From contig VGCH01000008.1 in NCBI GenBank assembly GCA_016870115.1, positions 1 through 64,000 on the forward strand: a stretch of DNA of 64,000 nt, given 5' to 3'. Position 1 is the first letter of the stretch, and the number at the start of each line of letters is the position of its first letter. The notes under the pieces are model-generated. The model did no database searches and had not been told where the DNA came from. It saw only the letters and a program-made list of their open reading frames with translations. The translations under genes and the position numbers were made by a program. Below are positions 15,490 through 24,667 of the stretch, one piece after another. This DNA is from Alphaproteobacteria bacterium (lineage in GTDB: Bacteria > Pseudomonadota > Alphaproteobacteria > Reyranellales > Reyranellaceae).

Positions 15490-16515
15490 CTACCTTTCCC
15501 AGAGCGCGGGGAGTTTCGCGGCGAGCCAGCGGACGAGGTGCGCGTTCACGGCGACGGGCTGTTCCTGCGCCATCCAGTGACCGGACTTGACCACCGCCTC
15601 GGTGAGGTCGGCGCACGCCGTCCGCATCGGTTCGGCGAGACGCGACTTCAGCGTCTCCAGCGTGGCGTCGTAGGCGCCATGGAGGAACAGCACCGGCATG
15701 GCGAGCTTGCCGCCGTTCTTCGCTTCCTTGGCGAACGCGGCGTTGGCGGTGTGGTTCATGTACCAGGAGTCGGGTCCGAAGAAGCCGTTGGTGGCCAACG
15801 CGTCGGCATAGGCCCGCGCGTCGGCCTCGCTCAGCACCGAGGTATCGAGCGGCACATCGGGCGCGGCGTTCGACGGGCCGAACCAGCCGCCGCCCAGGCG
15901 GATCATCGCGCTCATCGACGGCTTGCCGGCATTGGCCGGACTGCCACGGCGGAACAGCACCTTCACCGTCTTGTAGGTATCGGCTTCGAAGCCCTTGCAG
16001 GCCCGCTCGAAATTCTCCTGATAGAACAGCTGGTACTCCCACTGTCCGGCCGGGAACTTGTCGGCGGGATAGACCGAGCGATCCACGAGTGGAATCAGCT
16101 GATCGAACGTGAAGCCCTGCGGGATGTACGGGACGCAGAGGTTGGCCACGCCATGGCAGCGATCGGGATGATGGCTCGCCATCGTCCAGACGACCGGCGC
16201 GCCCCAGTCGTGGCCGATCCACACGGCCTTGTCGCGGCCGAGCGCGTCGATCAGCTCGACCATGTCGCCCGAGATCTCGCGCAGAGCGTAGTCCTCATGC
16301 CGCTTGTGGGCGGTGGAGCGGCCATAGCCGCGCATGTCGGGCGCGATCGCACGGAAGCCAAGTGCGGCCAATGCCGGCAACTGGTGCCGCCAACTGAGCG
16401 ACAGCTCCGGCCAGCCATGGACAAAGACCGCGAGCGGCCCGTCCTTGGGTCCGCAGGCGAGATAGCCCGTGGTGTGGCGCGCGCTCTGATGGCTCAGCGA
16501 CTCGATCGGATGCAT
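15490..16515 (-). CDS. alpha/beta hydrolase, epoxide-hydrolase-like
   Basis: A 341-residue alpha/beta hydrolase. The oxyanion motif FVHGWPELSLSW, the nucleophile elbow WIGHDWGAPVVW (Asp rather than Ser), the acid in LHGAYDA, and the His in KSGHWMAQEQP match soluble epoxide hydrolase/haloalkane dehalogenase-type enzymes with an Asp nucleophile. A cap domain occupies the middle. The ATG at 16515 leads into MHPIESLSHQSARHTTGYL. No signal peptide is seen. Natural substrate unknown. Confidence 0.9.
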   Translation of the reverse strand: MHPIESLSHQSARHTTGYLACGPKDGPLAVFVHGWPELSLSWRHQLPALAALGFRAIAPDMRGYGRSTAHKRHEDYALREISGDMVELIDALGRDKAVWIGHDWGAPVVWTMASHHPDRCHGVANLCVPYIPQGFTFDQLIPLVDRSVYPADKFPAGQWEYQLFYQENFERACKGFEADTYKTVKVLFRRGSPANAGKPSMSAMIRLGGGWFGPSNAAPDVPLDTSVLSEADARAYADALATNGFFGPDSWYMNHTANAAFAKEAKNGGKLAMPVLFLHGAYDATLETLKSRLAEPMRTACADLTEAVVKSGHWMAQEQPVAVNAHLVRWLAAKLPALWER

Positions 16516-16597
16516 TTGGCTCCTCCCCGCCTCTTGCTATCGCATTCCGGGGCGGCTGTCGTCCCGAGTGGACGACGAAGCACGGCAGGACGTCGCG

Positions 16598-17596
16598 CTA
16601 CATCCGGACCGCGACCTTGCCGCGGTTGCCGCCATCGAGCAGGCGGATCAGCGCTTCGGGCGCACGTTCGAGACCATCGAGCGTGTCCATCACCGCCTTG
16701 ACCTTGCCGGCGGCGACCCACTCGGCGATCTGCGCCTCGGCGGCCTCGCGACGATCGAAGAAATCCATGACGATGAAGCCTTCGAGGCGCAGTCGCTTCA
16801 CCACCACGAGACCGGGCACGGCCATCGGACCGGGGCCGGGCTTGTCGACGTTGTATTGCGAGACGTTGCCGCAGCAGGCGACTCGACCGCGCACGTTCAT
16901 CAGCGTCAGGGCGGCATCGAGAACCGGCCCGCCGGTATTGTCGAAGAAAACGTCGATGCCGCGCGGACAGGCGGCCGCAAGCGCGCGGCGCAGACCGGGC
17001 TGGGTGTAGTCGACGACGGCGTCGAAGCCGAGCTCGCGCACCAGCCACTCGCCCTTGTCGGCGCCACGGGCGGTGCCCACGACGCGGCAACCCGCGAGCT
17101 TGGCGATCTGGCCCACCATCGTGCCGACCGCGCCGGCGGCCGCGGACACCAGAACCGTCTCGCCGGGCTTGGGCCGACCGACCTCGAGGAGACCGAAATA
17201 GGCGGTCAGGCCGGTCACCGACAGCGCGCCCACCAGGAGTTCCGGCGCGACATCGGCGCGACGCTTGGTGAGCGCGCTGGCCGGAAGGCAGGCGAAGAGC
17301 TGCCAGCCGAGCGAGCCCTCGACCCGGTCGCCGACCGCGAAGTCGGGGCTGTTCGACGCCACGACCTCGCCGATCGCGAAGCCATCCATCACGCCGCCGA
17401 CCTGGAGCGCGGCGCGATACGTCTTGCCCATCATCCAGGCGCGGTTCGCGGCGTCGAGCGATAGCAAGAGTGTGCGGACCAGCACTTCACCGGGACCGGG
17501 CACCGGCAGCGGCGCGATTTCAAGCCGGAAGGTGTCCGGACCGATGCGGCCCTCGGGGGGCTTGGCGAAGATCCAGCGGCGGTTGGTTTGCGACAT
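16598..17596 (-). CDS. NADP-dependent medium-chain oxidoreductase (PTGR/CurA-like)
   Basis: A 332-residue zinc-independent medium-chain dehydrogenase/reductase of the prostaglandin/leukotriene reductase-like family, which reduces alpha,beta-unsaturated carbonyls with NADPH. The N-terminal NRRWIFAKPPEGRIGPDTF, the cofactor loop SAAAGAVGTMVGQIAK, and FFDNTGGPVLDAAL are characteristic. The structural and catalytic zinc cysteines of alcohol dehydrogenases are absent. The start is 3 bp after the enoyl-CoA hydratase stop, so it is the third gene of an operon with the TauE and hydratase genes. Detoxification of reactive enones is plausible. Confidence 0.92.
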   Translation of the reverse strand: MSQTNRRWIFAKPPEGRIGPDTFRLEIAPLPVPGPGEVLVRTLLLSLDAANRAWMMGKTYRAALQVGGVMDGFAIGEVVASNSPDFAVGDRVEGSLGWQLFACLPASALTKRRADVAPELLVGALSVTGLTAYFGLLEVGRPKPGETVLVSAAAGAVGTMVGQIAKLAGCRVVGTARGADKGEWLVRELGFDAVVDYTQPGLRRALAAACPRGIDVFFDNTGGPVLDAALTLMNVRGRVACCGNVSQYNVDKPGPGPMAVPGLVVVKRLRLEGFIVMDFFDRREAAEAQIAEWVAAGKVKAVMDTLDGLERAPEALIRLLDGGNRGKVAVRM

Positions 17597-17599
17597 GGC

Positions 17600-18400
17600 T
17601 CAGGGATCCCGGAAATTGGCGCTGCGCTTCTGCAGGTTGGCCATGATGGCCTCGACCTGGTTGGGGCTGCCGATCAGTTTCTGCTGCTCCTCCGACTCCG
17701 CGATCAGGCCGGACCGTGCGTCCGTCGCGACCGCGAGATTCAGCAGACGCTTGGCGGCGCGCACGGCATCGGGGCTCTTGCCGGCGATCTCGCGCGCGGT
17801 CTCGAGGGCGGCCGCGCGCGGATCGGCGAGGACCCGCGTGACGAGGCCGTAGCCCAGCGCCTCCTCACCAGTGAAGACGCGGCCCGTGTAGGTGAGTTCG
17901 CGCACGATGTCCTCGCGCGCGAGGTGGCGCATCAGCTGCGTGCCGGCGACGTCGGGGACGAGGCCCCACTTGATCTCCATCACCGAAAAGCGCGAGTCCG
18001 GCCTCGCGTAGCGAAGATCGCAGCCCAGCGCGATCTGCAAGCCGCCACCGAAGGCGACGCCATGCACGGCGGCGATGGTCGGCACCGGCAACTCGCGCCA
18101 CAACCAGGCCGCCCATTGCGGGCGATTGGCGAGACCGTGGGTGCGGCTCACGAGATCGCGCACGCCCGGCACGCCGTCCTTCCCCATGCTGGCAAAGGCC
18201 GCCATGTCGAGACCGGCGCAGAAGGCACGGCCCTCGCCCGAAAGAACGACGGCGCGAAGGCCCTTCATTTCGGCAAGCGTGCGACCCGCTTCGATCAGGC
18301 CCTCGAACATGGCGGGATCGAGCGCGTTCATCTTCTCGGCGCGAATGAGGCGCACATCGGCGACGCCGTCCTTGAGGTCGATGGATACCCTGTCCTTCAT
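17600..18400 (-). CDS. crotonase/enoyl-CoA hydratase family protein
   Basis: A 266-residue crotonase-fold enzyme. It has the segment RAEKMNALDPAMFEGL, the oxyanion segment GRAFCAGLDMA, AVHGVAFGGGLQIALGCDLRYA, and the later EIKWGLVPDVAGTQ. The Glu in MEIKWGLVPD-type segments is in the region where hydratases carry acid residues, but one expected Glu is replaced, so isomerase activity cannot be excluded. The ATG at 18400 has AAAAGGGGAG just upstream, a strong ribosome site, which decides the start. It sits 11 bp after the TauE gene and 3 bp before the MDR gene, in one operon. Confidence 0.92.
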   Translation of the reverse strand: MKDRVSIDLKDGVADVRLIRAEKMNALDPAMFEGLIEAGRTLAEMKGLRAVVLSGEGRAFCAGLDMAAFASMGKDGVPGVRDLVSRTHGLANRPQWAAWLWRELPVPTIAAVHGVAFGGGLQIALGCDLRYARPDSRFSVMEIKWGLVPDVAGTQLMRHLAREDIVRELTYTGRVFTGEEALGYGLVTRVLADPRAAALETAREIAGKSPDAVRAAKRLLNLAVATDARSGLIAESEEQQKLIGSPNQVEAIMANLQKRSANFRDP

Positions 18401-18411
18401 GGACTCCCCTT

Positions 18412-19164
18412 TTATCGCGTCGCGATCTGCCAAATTCCCTGGACGATGTAGACCGTACCCAGCGACAGCACCAGCCGGTTGGTCCAGCGATAGAAGGCGC
18501 GGTCCGACATGTTCTCGAGGATCCGCCGCGCGAGCGTGGTGCCCAGCATGGCGAGCGCCACCGAGCCGACCGCGAGCTCCCAGCCGATCCCGAGATCGCC
18601 GGGCCGGGCCGTCAGCGCGCCGAAATAGACGATCTTCAGGATGTGGCCAGTGGTCTGGGTCACCGCCTTGGTCGCGACATTGGCCTGACGCGAGAGTTCG
18701 GTGCGGGTGAAGAAGGCGTCGAGCAAGGGGCCGGTGACCCCCGCCACCAGATGGAGCGCCGTGCAGATCGCGCCGGCCACGACCGCGTGACCGGGCTTCA
18801 GGATGTTGGGCGCGAATCGGGCAGGCAACAGAAGGGCGATGAACGGCGTAACCCCGATCGCGATCAGCACCAGCGGCTTGTCGGGCACAAACAGGATCGC
18901 CACGAACAGCGCGACCGAAAGCGCCGCGCCGCAGAGATAGAAGCCGATCACGCTCCATCGGACATGGGCGCGCCACAGGATCGCGCGCCAGCCATTGGCC
19001 GCCATCTGGATGATGCCATGCATCACCATCGCGGTCTGGACCGGCAGCGTGGCGAGCAGGAAGCCCATCAGGACCATGCCGCCGGCCATGCCGAAGATGC
19101 CCGACAGGAACGAGGTGGCGACAATGGTCGCGGCGAGGCCCGCGACAATCCAGGGCGTGAACAC
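18412..19164 (-). CDS. TauE/SafE family membrane permease
   Basis: A 250-residue integral membrane protein with about eight hydrophobic segments. The glycine-rich SGIFGMAGGMVLMGFLL near residues 20-40 and the second-half segments with GVTGPLLDAFF and TKAVTQTTGHILK are typical of TauE/SafE permeases, which export or import sulfite, sulfoacetate and other organic anions. The start is a GTG at 19164, shortly after the priA stop on the same strand. It leads an operon with an enoyl-CoA hydratase-like and an MDR gene. The transported anion is unknown. Confidence 0.9.
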   Translation of the reverse strand: MFTPWIVAGLAATIVATSFLSGIFGMAGGMVLMGFLLATLPVQTAMVMHGIIQMAANGWRAILWRAHVRWSVIGFYLCGAALSVALFVAILFVPDKPLVLIAIGVTPFIALLLPARFAPNILKPGHAVVAGAICTALHLVAGVTGPLLDAFFTRTELSRQANVATKAVTQTTGHILKIVYFGALTARPGDLGIGWELAVGSVALAMLGTTLARRILENMSDRAFYRWTNRLVLSLGTVYIVQGIWQIATR

Positions 19165-19172
19165 GGCCGCGT

Positions 19173-21437
19173 CTACATGAAGGAATGGGGATCGATGTCG
19201 ATCTGCACCCGAACCGAGGCGGGCACGCGCACAGTCGAGAGCCAGTCGCCGAGCAGCCGCTGCACCGGCACGTCGCGGGCGGCCTTCACCAGGAAGCGCC
19301 GTCGGTGCCGACCACGCAACAGCGCGAGCGGCGGCTGCGAAGGCCCGAGCACGGTGAAGCCGGTGCGGTGCGGCGCCGCGCGCGCGAGATCCGCGCAGGC
19401 AGTGTCCACCGCCGCCGGATCGGCACCCGACACGATCAGGGCGGCGAGCCGGCCATGCGGCGGCAGGCCGGCATCGCGCCGGTCGTTCTGCTCGGCGTCG
19501 ACAAAGCGGTCGCGATCGGCGGCCGTGAGGGCCGCGATCACCGGATGCTCCGGCATGTGGGTCTGGATCAGCGCGCGCCCGGGCCGGTCCTCGCGGCCGG
19601 CGCGGCCCGCCACCTGATAGAGCATCTGGAAAGTGCGCTCGGCGGCGCGCAGATCGCCGCCCTTGAGGCCGAGATCGGCGTCGACCACCGCGACCAGCGT
19701 AAGCTTTGGAAAGTGGTGACCCTTCGCCGCCATTTGCGTGCCGATCAGGATGTCGATTTCACCGGCGATCATGCGTTCGATGGCGGCGGCGGCCTCGCGC
19801 GTGTTGAACAGCGTATCGGAGGTGAAGAGTTCCATCCGCGCCTCGGGGAACAGCGCGCGCGTCTCCTCCGCCAGCCGCTCCACACCCGGACCGCAGGCCA
19901 CGAACTGGTCGACCGCACCGCAATGGCGGCACGCCTGCGGCGGCGGTTCGGTGTAGCCGCAGTGGTGGCACATCATGATGCGCTTGAAGCGATGCTCGAC
20001 CAGCCAGGAGGAGCAGCGCGGGCATTCCTGCCCGTGCCCGCACGCGCGGCAAAGGGTGAAGGGCGCGTAGCCGCGGCGATTCAGGAACAGGAGCGTCTGC
20101 TCGCCGGCGGCGAGCGTGGCGCGCATCGCCGCCTCGACCGGCGGCGACAGCCAGCGGCCCCGTGGCGGCGCATGGCGGCGCAGATCGATCGCCTCGACCG
20201 TGGCGAGCGCCCGCGCCCGGTGGCGGGCCGGCAGATGGACGGCGCCGTAGCGGCCGGCGCGCACATTCTCCAGCGTTTCGAGCGCGGGCGTGGCCGAGGC
20301 CAGCACGATCGGGATCGCCGCCAGCCGCGCGCGCACCACGGCCATATCCCGCGCGTTGTAGGCGACGCCCTCGTCCTGCTTGAACGCGCCGTCATGTTCC
20401 TCGTCGATCACGATCACGCCGAGATCGTCGAACGGCAGGAAGAGCGCCGACCGAGCGCCCACGACCACGCGCACGCGGCCCTCGGCAATGCCGCGCCACG
20501 CCTCGCGCCGCTCCAGCGCGGTGAGATCGGAGTGCCACGGCACCGGCGATGCACCGAAACGATCCTCGAAGCGCTTGAGCCATTGGGCGGTGAGCGCGAT
20601 CTCGGGCAGCAGCACCAGCGCCTGCCGGCCGGCCCGCAGCGCCGCCGCGATCGCCTCAAAATAGACCTCGGTCTTGCCGGAACCGGGGACGCCGTCGAGC
20701 AGAGTCGCGGAAAAGGCGCGGGCCTCGGTACGGCGCACCAGTTCGGCCGCGGCCTCGGCCTGGGCCGGTGAGAGATCGGGACCTGGCCGTGCCGGGTCGG
20801 GTTCGGCGAAGCGCGCGCGCACGACGCGATCCACCGGCTCCAGCAGACCGGCCGAGGCCATGGACTTGACCGTGCCCGACCCCACCCCGGCCAGTTCTGC
20901 GATCTCGCTCGCGGGCCGGGCGAGCCCGTCGGCCAGAACGTCCAGCACCCGCCGGCGTTGGGGGGTGATCTTGTCCGGCGGCTCGGCGTCCGGCTTGCGA
21001 AGCAGGGTTTCCGAACGTGGTGCCTCAAGGGCCGAGGGCACGCTCATCGCCATGCGCAACACCGCACCGGGCGGCGCGAGGGTGTAGCCGGCGACCCAAT
21101 CGACCAGGCGCCGCAACGGCTCGGCCATCGGCCGGGCCGGCAGGACGGAAGCGATATCGCGCAGTTTCTCCGGTGCCACCTCGCCCGAGCCGGGGCCCCA
21201 GACGACGCCCAAGGTCTCGCGCTTTCCGAGCGGCACGGCGACAAAGCTGCCGACCGCCGCATCGATTCCGGCGGGCACCCGGTAGTCGTAGCCCTCGCCC
21301 AGGGGGAGCGGCAGCATCACCCTCACGACCGCGTTTTCCACCGGTCGCGACGAGGCGCCCACAGCCCCCGGTTCTTGTGGCTCGGAGGGGCATTGGCTAG
21401 AAATTGTGGGCGCGCGCGGGTCTGAGCCACTGGCCAT
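19173..21437 (-). CDS. priA: primosomal protein N', replication restart helicase PriA
   Basis: A 754-residue PriA homologue that recognises stalled forks and reloads the replicative helicase. The N-terminal DNA-binding domain starts near VRVMLPLPLGEGYDYRVP. Walker A GVPGSGKTEVY and the DEEH box IVIDEEHDG follow. The zinc region has paired Cys motifs CRACG, CPRCS, CHHCG and CRHCG. The helicase C-terminal domain has GTQMAAKGHHFP and VAGRAGRE. The first 35 residues before VVRVML are low-complexity, so a downstream GTG start is possible. It is divergent from fsa, an arrangement common in alphaproteobacteria. Confidence 0.96.
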   Translation of the reverse strand: MASGSDPRAPTISSQCPSEPQEPGAVGASSRPVENAVVRVMLPLPLGEGYDYRVPAGIDAAVGSFVAVPLGKRETLGVVWGPGSGEVAPEKLRDIASVLPARPMAEPLRRLVDWVAGYTLAPPGAVLRMAMSVPSALEAPRSETLLRKPDAEPPDKITPQRRRVLDVLADGLARPASEIAELAGVGSGTVKSMASAGLLEPVDRVVRARFAEPDPARPGPDLSPAQAEAAAELVRRTEARAFSATLLDGVPGSGKTEVYFEAIAAALRAGRQALVLLPEIALTAQWLKRFEDRFGASPVPWHSDLTALERREAWRGIAEGRVRVVVGARSALFLPFDDLGVIVIDEEHDGAFKQDEGVAYNARDMAVVRARLAAIPIVLASATPALETLENVRAGRYGAVHLPARHRARALATVEAIDLRRHAPPRGRWLSPPVEAAMRATLAAGEQTLLFLNRRGYAPFTLCRACGHGQECPRCSSWLVEHRFKRIMMCHHCGYTEPPPQACRHCGAVDQFVACGPGVERLAEETRALFPEARMELFTSDTLFNTREAAAAIERMIAGEIDILIGTQMAAKGHHFPKLTLVAVVDADLGLKGGDLRAAERTFQMLYQVAGRAGREDRPGRALIQTHMPEHPVIAALTAADRDRFVDAEQNDRRDAGLPPHGRLAALIVSGADPAAVDTACADLARAAPHRTGFTVLGPSQPPLALLRGRHRRRFLVKAARDVPVQRLLGDWLSTVRVPASVRVQIDIDPHSFM

Positions 21438-21484
21438 TGGGGTAGTCTATCGGGCGGCGGGACGACGCAAAAGGCGAGGCTGGC

Positions 21485-22141
21485 ATGAAGTTCTTCGTCG
21501 ATACCGCCGACATCGCCGAAATCCGCGATCTGGCGGCCAGCGGTTTGCTGGATGGGGTGACGACGAACCCCTCCCTGATCCTGAAGTCGGGCAAGCCGAT
21601 GCTGGACACAATCCGCGAGATTTGCGCGGTCGTGCCGGGCCCAGTGAGCGCGGAGGTAACGGCAACCGAGCACGGCAAGATGCTCGAGGAAGGCCGCAAG
21701 CTCGCCAAACTCGCCCGCAACGTCGCGGTCAAGGTGCCGCTCACGCCCGACGGTCTCAAGACCTGCAAGGTGCTCTCGGGCGAGGGCACGATGGTGAACG
21801 TGACGCTCTGCTTCTCGCCGGCCCAGGCGCTGCTCGCGGCCAAGGCGGGCGCGACCTTCATCTCGCCCTTCGTCGGCCGGCTCGACGATATCGGCCATGA
21901 CGGCATGAGCCTGATCGCCGAGATCATGCAGATCTATCGGCAGTATCCGCACCTCAAGACCGAAGTGCTGGTCGCCTCGGTGCGCCATCCGCAGCATGTC
22001 GTCCAAGCCGCCAAGCTCGGCGCGCATGTCTCGACCGTGCCGCCCAATGTGCTGCGCCAGCTCTTCAAGCACGCACTGACCGACGCCGGCCTCAAGGCCT
22101 TCCTCGACGACTGGGCCAAGACCGGCCAGTCGATCCTCTGA
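21485..22141 (+). CDS. fsa: transaldolase-like fructose-6-phosphate aldolase
   Basis: A 218-residue small transaldolase-family enzyme (TalC/Fsa type). [13 protein letters not shown], the [11 protein letters not shown] motif, the Schiff-base lysine in [11 protein letters not shown] near residue 85, and [10 protein letters not shown] near 165 match the family. Members act as transaldolase in the pentose phosphate pathway or as fructose-6-phosphate aldolase; sequence alone does not separate them. The ATG at 21485 starts exactly at the family N-terminus. It is followed by the DUF484 gene and xerC on the same strand with short gaps. Confidence 0.93.
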   Translation: MKFFVDTADIAEIRDLAASGLLDGVTTNPSLILKSGKPMLDTIREICAVVPGPVSAEVTATEHGKMLEEGRKLAKLARNVAVKVPLTPDGLKTCKVLSGEGTMVNVTLCFSPAQALLAAKAGATFISPFVGRLDDIGHDGMSLIAEIMQIYRQYPHLKTEVLVASVRHPQHVVQAAKLGAHVSTVPPNVLRQLFKHALTDAGLKAFLDDWAKTGQSIL

Positions 22142-22155
22142 CCGGACGCGAGCCC

Positions 22156-22887
22156 ATGGCCAACGACGGAACCGTGACCGCCCCCGACGGCTCGGGCCGC
22201 AAGGTGAAGCTGATCACCGCCGAGGATGTCGAGGCCTACCTGCGGGCCCACCCGTCCTTCCTCGCCGACCGGCCCGATCTCTCCGAGGCGATGCTGCCGG
22301 CGGCGAAGCCGCAGGGGCCGGGCGTGATCGACATGCAGCAGGCGGTGCTGAGGCGGCTGCGCGGCGAGATCGACAAGCTCAAGGCCGAGCGCACCGAGAT
22401 CATCGCCAACTCCAAGCAGAATCAGATCGTGCAGAACCGCATCCAGGCGGCGGTGCTGTCGATCATCCACGCCAATACCTTCGAGAAGCTGATCCATGTC
22501 GTGACGCACGAGCTGCCGGGACTGCTCGACGTCGACTTCATCTCGCTCGCGATCGAGGCCAACGAGGATGGCCCCAAGCGCGTGCCGGTGCGCGGCGTCT
22601 ATGTGTTGGGACCGGGCGCCATCGACGCCGCGATCGGACCCGACCGCCACGCCCGCCTGCGCGCCGGCATCATCGGCGAGGCGGCGTTCTTCGGCGACGT
22701 GGCACCGCTCGTGAAGTCCGACGTGCTGATGCGCCTGCGCGTGTCATCGGGCTCGCCCGACGGCGTGATGTGCTTCGGCTCGCGCGACGCTGAGACCTTC
22801 GGGCCCGAGCAGTCGACCGAGCTGCTGTTCTTCCTCGCCAAGGTGCTGGAAAACACCATCCGCGCCTGGCTCGACCTGCCGGAATAG
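22156..22887 (+). CDS. DUF484 family protein
   Basis: A 243-residue cytoplasmic protein of the DUF484 family. The N-terminal part has VEAYLRAHPSFLADRPDL, then a coiled-coil-like stretch (LRRLRGEIDKLKAERTEII), and a GAF-like C-terminal domain ending in ELLFFLAKVLENTIRAWLDL. The biochemical function is unknown. Family members sit directly upstream of xerC in many proteobacteria, as here with a 2-bp gap, which suggests a role with chromosome dimer resolution or cell division. The ATG at 22156 is 14 bp after fsa. Confidence 0.9.
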   Translation: MANDGTVTAPDGSGRKVKLITAEDVEAYLRAHPSFLADRPDLSEAMLPAAKPQGPGVIDMQQAVLRRLRGEIDKLKAERTEIIANSKQNQIVQNRIQAAVLSIIHANTFEKLIHVVTHELPGLLDVDFISLAIEANEDGPKRVPVRGVYVLGPGAIDAAIGPDRHARLRAGIIGEAAFFGDVAPLVKSDVLMRLRVSSGSPDGVMCFGSRDAETFGPEQSTELLFFLAKVLENTIRAWLDLPE

Positions 22888-22889
22888 CG

Positions 22890-23849
22890 ATGCACGCCGA
22901 CGTCGCAAGCGCGCGCGGCGGCTGGCGCGACTGGCTGCGCGCCGAGCGGCGGCTGGCCGGCCACACGCTGGTCGCCTACGACCACGACGTCGCGGGCTTT
23001 CTCGACTTCATGGCGCGCTATCTCGGCGGACCGCCGGATCTCGCCGGCCTCGGGCGGCTGAAGCCCGCCGAGTTCCGCGCCTGGCTGGCCGAACGCGGCC
23101 GCATCGGAATGGCCCGCAGCTCGACGGCGCGGGCCTTCTCCTCGGTGCGCTCGTTCTTCGCCTTCCTCGACAAGCGCGGCCTCGCGCACAACGCCTCGAT
23201 CGGCACTGTCGCGACGCCGCGCCTGCCGCACGCGGTCCCCAAGGCGCTGGCCGAACGCGACATGACCGAGTTCCTCGACGCCGCCGAAAAGCCGCGCCGG
23301 GCGCCGCCGGTGCCGCGCGAGCCGTGGGTGGATCTGCGCGATTGGGCCGTCCTGCTGCTGCTCTATGGCGCGGGCTTGCGCATCGGCGAGGCGCTCGGGT
23401 TGTCGCGCGCCGAGATCGAGGCGCTGCTCGATTCCGGCCAGGACACGCTGCGGGTCGTGGGCAAGGGCGGCAAGACGCGGCTGGTGCCGCTCCTGCCGCA
23501 GGCGCTGACGGCACTGATCGCCTATCGCGAGGCCTGCCCGCGGCTGAAGGCCTTGCCCGCCGACCATCCGTTCTTTCTTGGCGCGCGCGGCGGCGCGCTC
23601 GATCCCGCGATCGTGCAGAAGCGCGTGCGGGAGTTGCGCGACGCGCTGGGCCTGCCGGCGACCGTGACGCCGCACGCTTTCCGCCATTCCTTCGCCACGC
23701 ATCTGCTGGCGGCGGGCGGAGATCTGCGCACCATCCAGGAATTGCTGGGCCACGCCTCGCTGTCGACGACGCAGCGCTACACCGATGTCGACACGGCGCG
23801 GCTGGCGGCCGTCTACAACGCCGCCCACCCGCGCGCCAAAGGCCCGTGA
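22890..23849 (+). CDS. xerC: tyrosine recombinase XerC
   Basis: A 319-residue tyrosine site-specific recombinase that, with XerD, resolves chromosome dimers at dif. The N-terminal SAM-like core-binding domain covers about residues 10-100. Catalytic residues are visible in GAGLRIGEAL (Arg), GKGGKTRLVPL (Lys), HAFRHSFATHLL (His, Arg), LGHASLSTTQRYTDVD (His and nucleophile Tyr). The start is 2 bp after DUF484 and the stop overlaps the next gene's GTG by 4 bp, so the three are translationally coupled. It is a core gene, not a mobile integrase, judging by context. Confidence 0.95.
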   Translation: MHADVASARGGWRDWLRAERRLAGHTLVAYDHDVAGFLDFMARYLGGPPDLAGLGRLKPAEFRAWLAERGRIGMARSSTARAFSSVRSFFAFLDKRGLAHNASIGTVATPRLPHAVPKALAERDMTEFLDAAEKPRRAPPVPREPWVDLRDWAVLLLLYGAGLRIGEALGLSRAEIEALLDSGQDTLRVVGKGGKTRLVPLLPQALTALIAYREACPRLKALPADHPFFLGARGGALDPAIVQKRVRELRDALGLPATVTPHAFRHSFATHLLAAGGDLRTIQELLGHASLSTTQRYTDVDTARLAAVYNAAHPRAKGP

Positions 23850-24667
23850 CCGCGCCGCGAGTCGAAGTCTCGCCCTGGCGCCCCGCACCCTTCGACGTCG
23901 CGGGCGAGTCGGTGTTCGCGGTGGGCGATGTCCATGGCTGCGCGGAACCGCTGGCCCACCTGCTGGAGGCGGTCAGCCGAGCGGCGCGCATGTGCGATCG
24001 CGCGAGCCGACTGGTCTGGCTCGGCGACATGCTGGACCGCGGGCCCTCGACACTGGGCGTCCTGAAGCTCTGGGCGGAACCGGCGACGCGGTGGGGCGTC
24101 GGCCGCGTCGATCGCCTGTTGGGCAATCACGAGCAGCTCGTGCTGCTGGCGCTCGACGGCGGCCCACATGCCGCGAAGGCGCGCACGATGTGGCTGGGGG
24201 AATGGATGGGTGGCACCAGCGTGCTCGACGAGCTGCGTGCCGCGACCGGCCGGCCAGAAGCGCCCTTCGACGCCGCGCTCTGGCGCGACGGATTGGGCGA
24301 GACCGCGGCCCGCCTGTTCGCCGACCAGCAGGGCCACGTGGCACTTGGAACCACCGTCTTCGTCCACGGCGGTCTCGATCCCGCGCAGACACGCGACGCC
24401 TGCCTCGCGCGCCACTGGCGCGACTTCACGGACGCGCGCTGGGCCTGGGTCCACGGCGAGTTCCTCGGTTGGCGCGGCGGCTTCGCGGGTTGGCGCGTCG
24501 TCCATGGCCACACGCCGCCGCACATGCACGCCGAGCTGACCGGCCAGGCGGACCCCCACGAATTCGCGTTCGATCGGCTGGGCCTCGATGGCGGCACCAC
24601 CCGCACCGGCCTCGTGGTCGCCGGCCAGATCGAGGATGGCCGCTACCGGATTTTCCGCGCGAGCTGA
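23846..24667 (+). CDS. serine/threonine-phosphatase-like metallophosphoesterase
   Basis: A 273-residue calcineurin-like phosphoesterase. All metal-binding motifs are present: GDVHGC near residue 30, GDMLDRGP near 58, GNHE near 93, and VVHGHTP near 213. The spacing resembles PrpA-type protein phosphatases and diadenosine tetraphosphatases. The start is a GTG within the GTGA overlap with the xerC stop, which implies translational coupling. The 3' end overlaps the convergent hydrolase gene by 25 bp. Substrate not assignable. Confidence 0.9.
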   Translation: MTAPRVEVSPWRPAPFDVAGESVFAVGDVHGCAEPLAHLLEAVSRAARMCDRASRLVWLGDMLDRGPSTLGVLKLWAEPATRWGVGRVDRLLGNHEQLVLLALDGGPHAAKARTMWLGEWMGGTSVLDELRAATGRPEAPFDAALWRDGLGETAARLFADQQGHVALGTTVFVHGGLDPAQTRDACLARHWRDFTDARWAWVHGEFLGWRGGFAGWRVVHGHTPPHMHAELTGQADPHEFAFDRLGLDGGTTRTGLVVAGQIEDGRYRIFRAS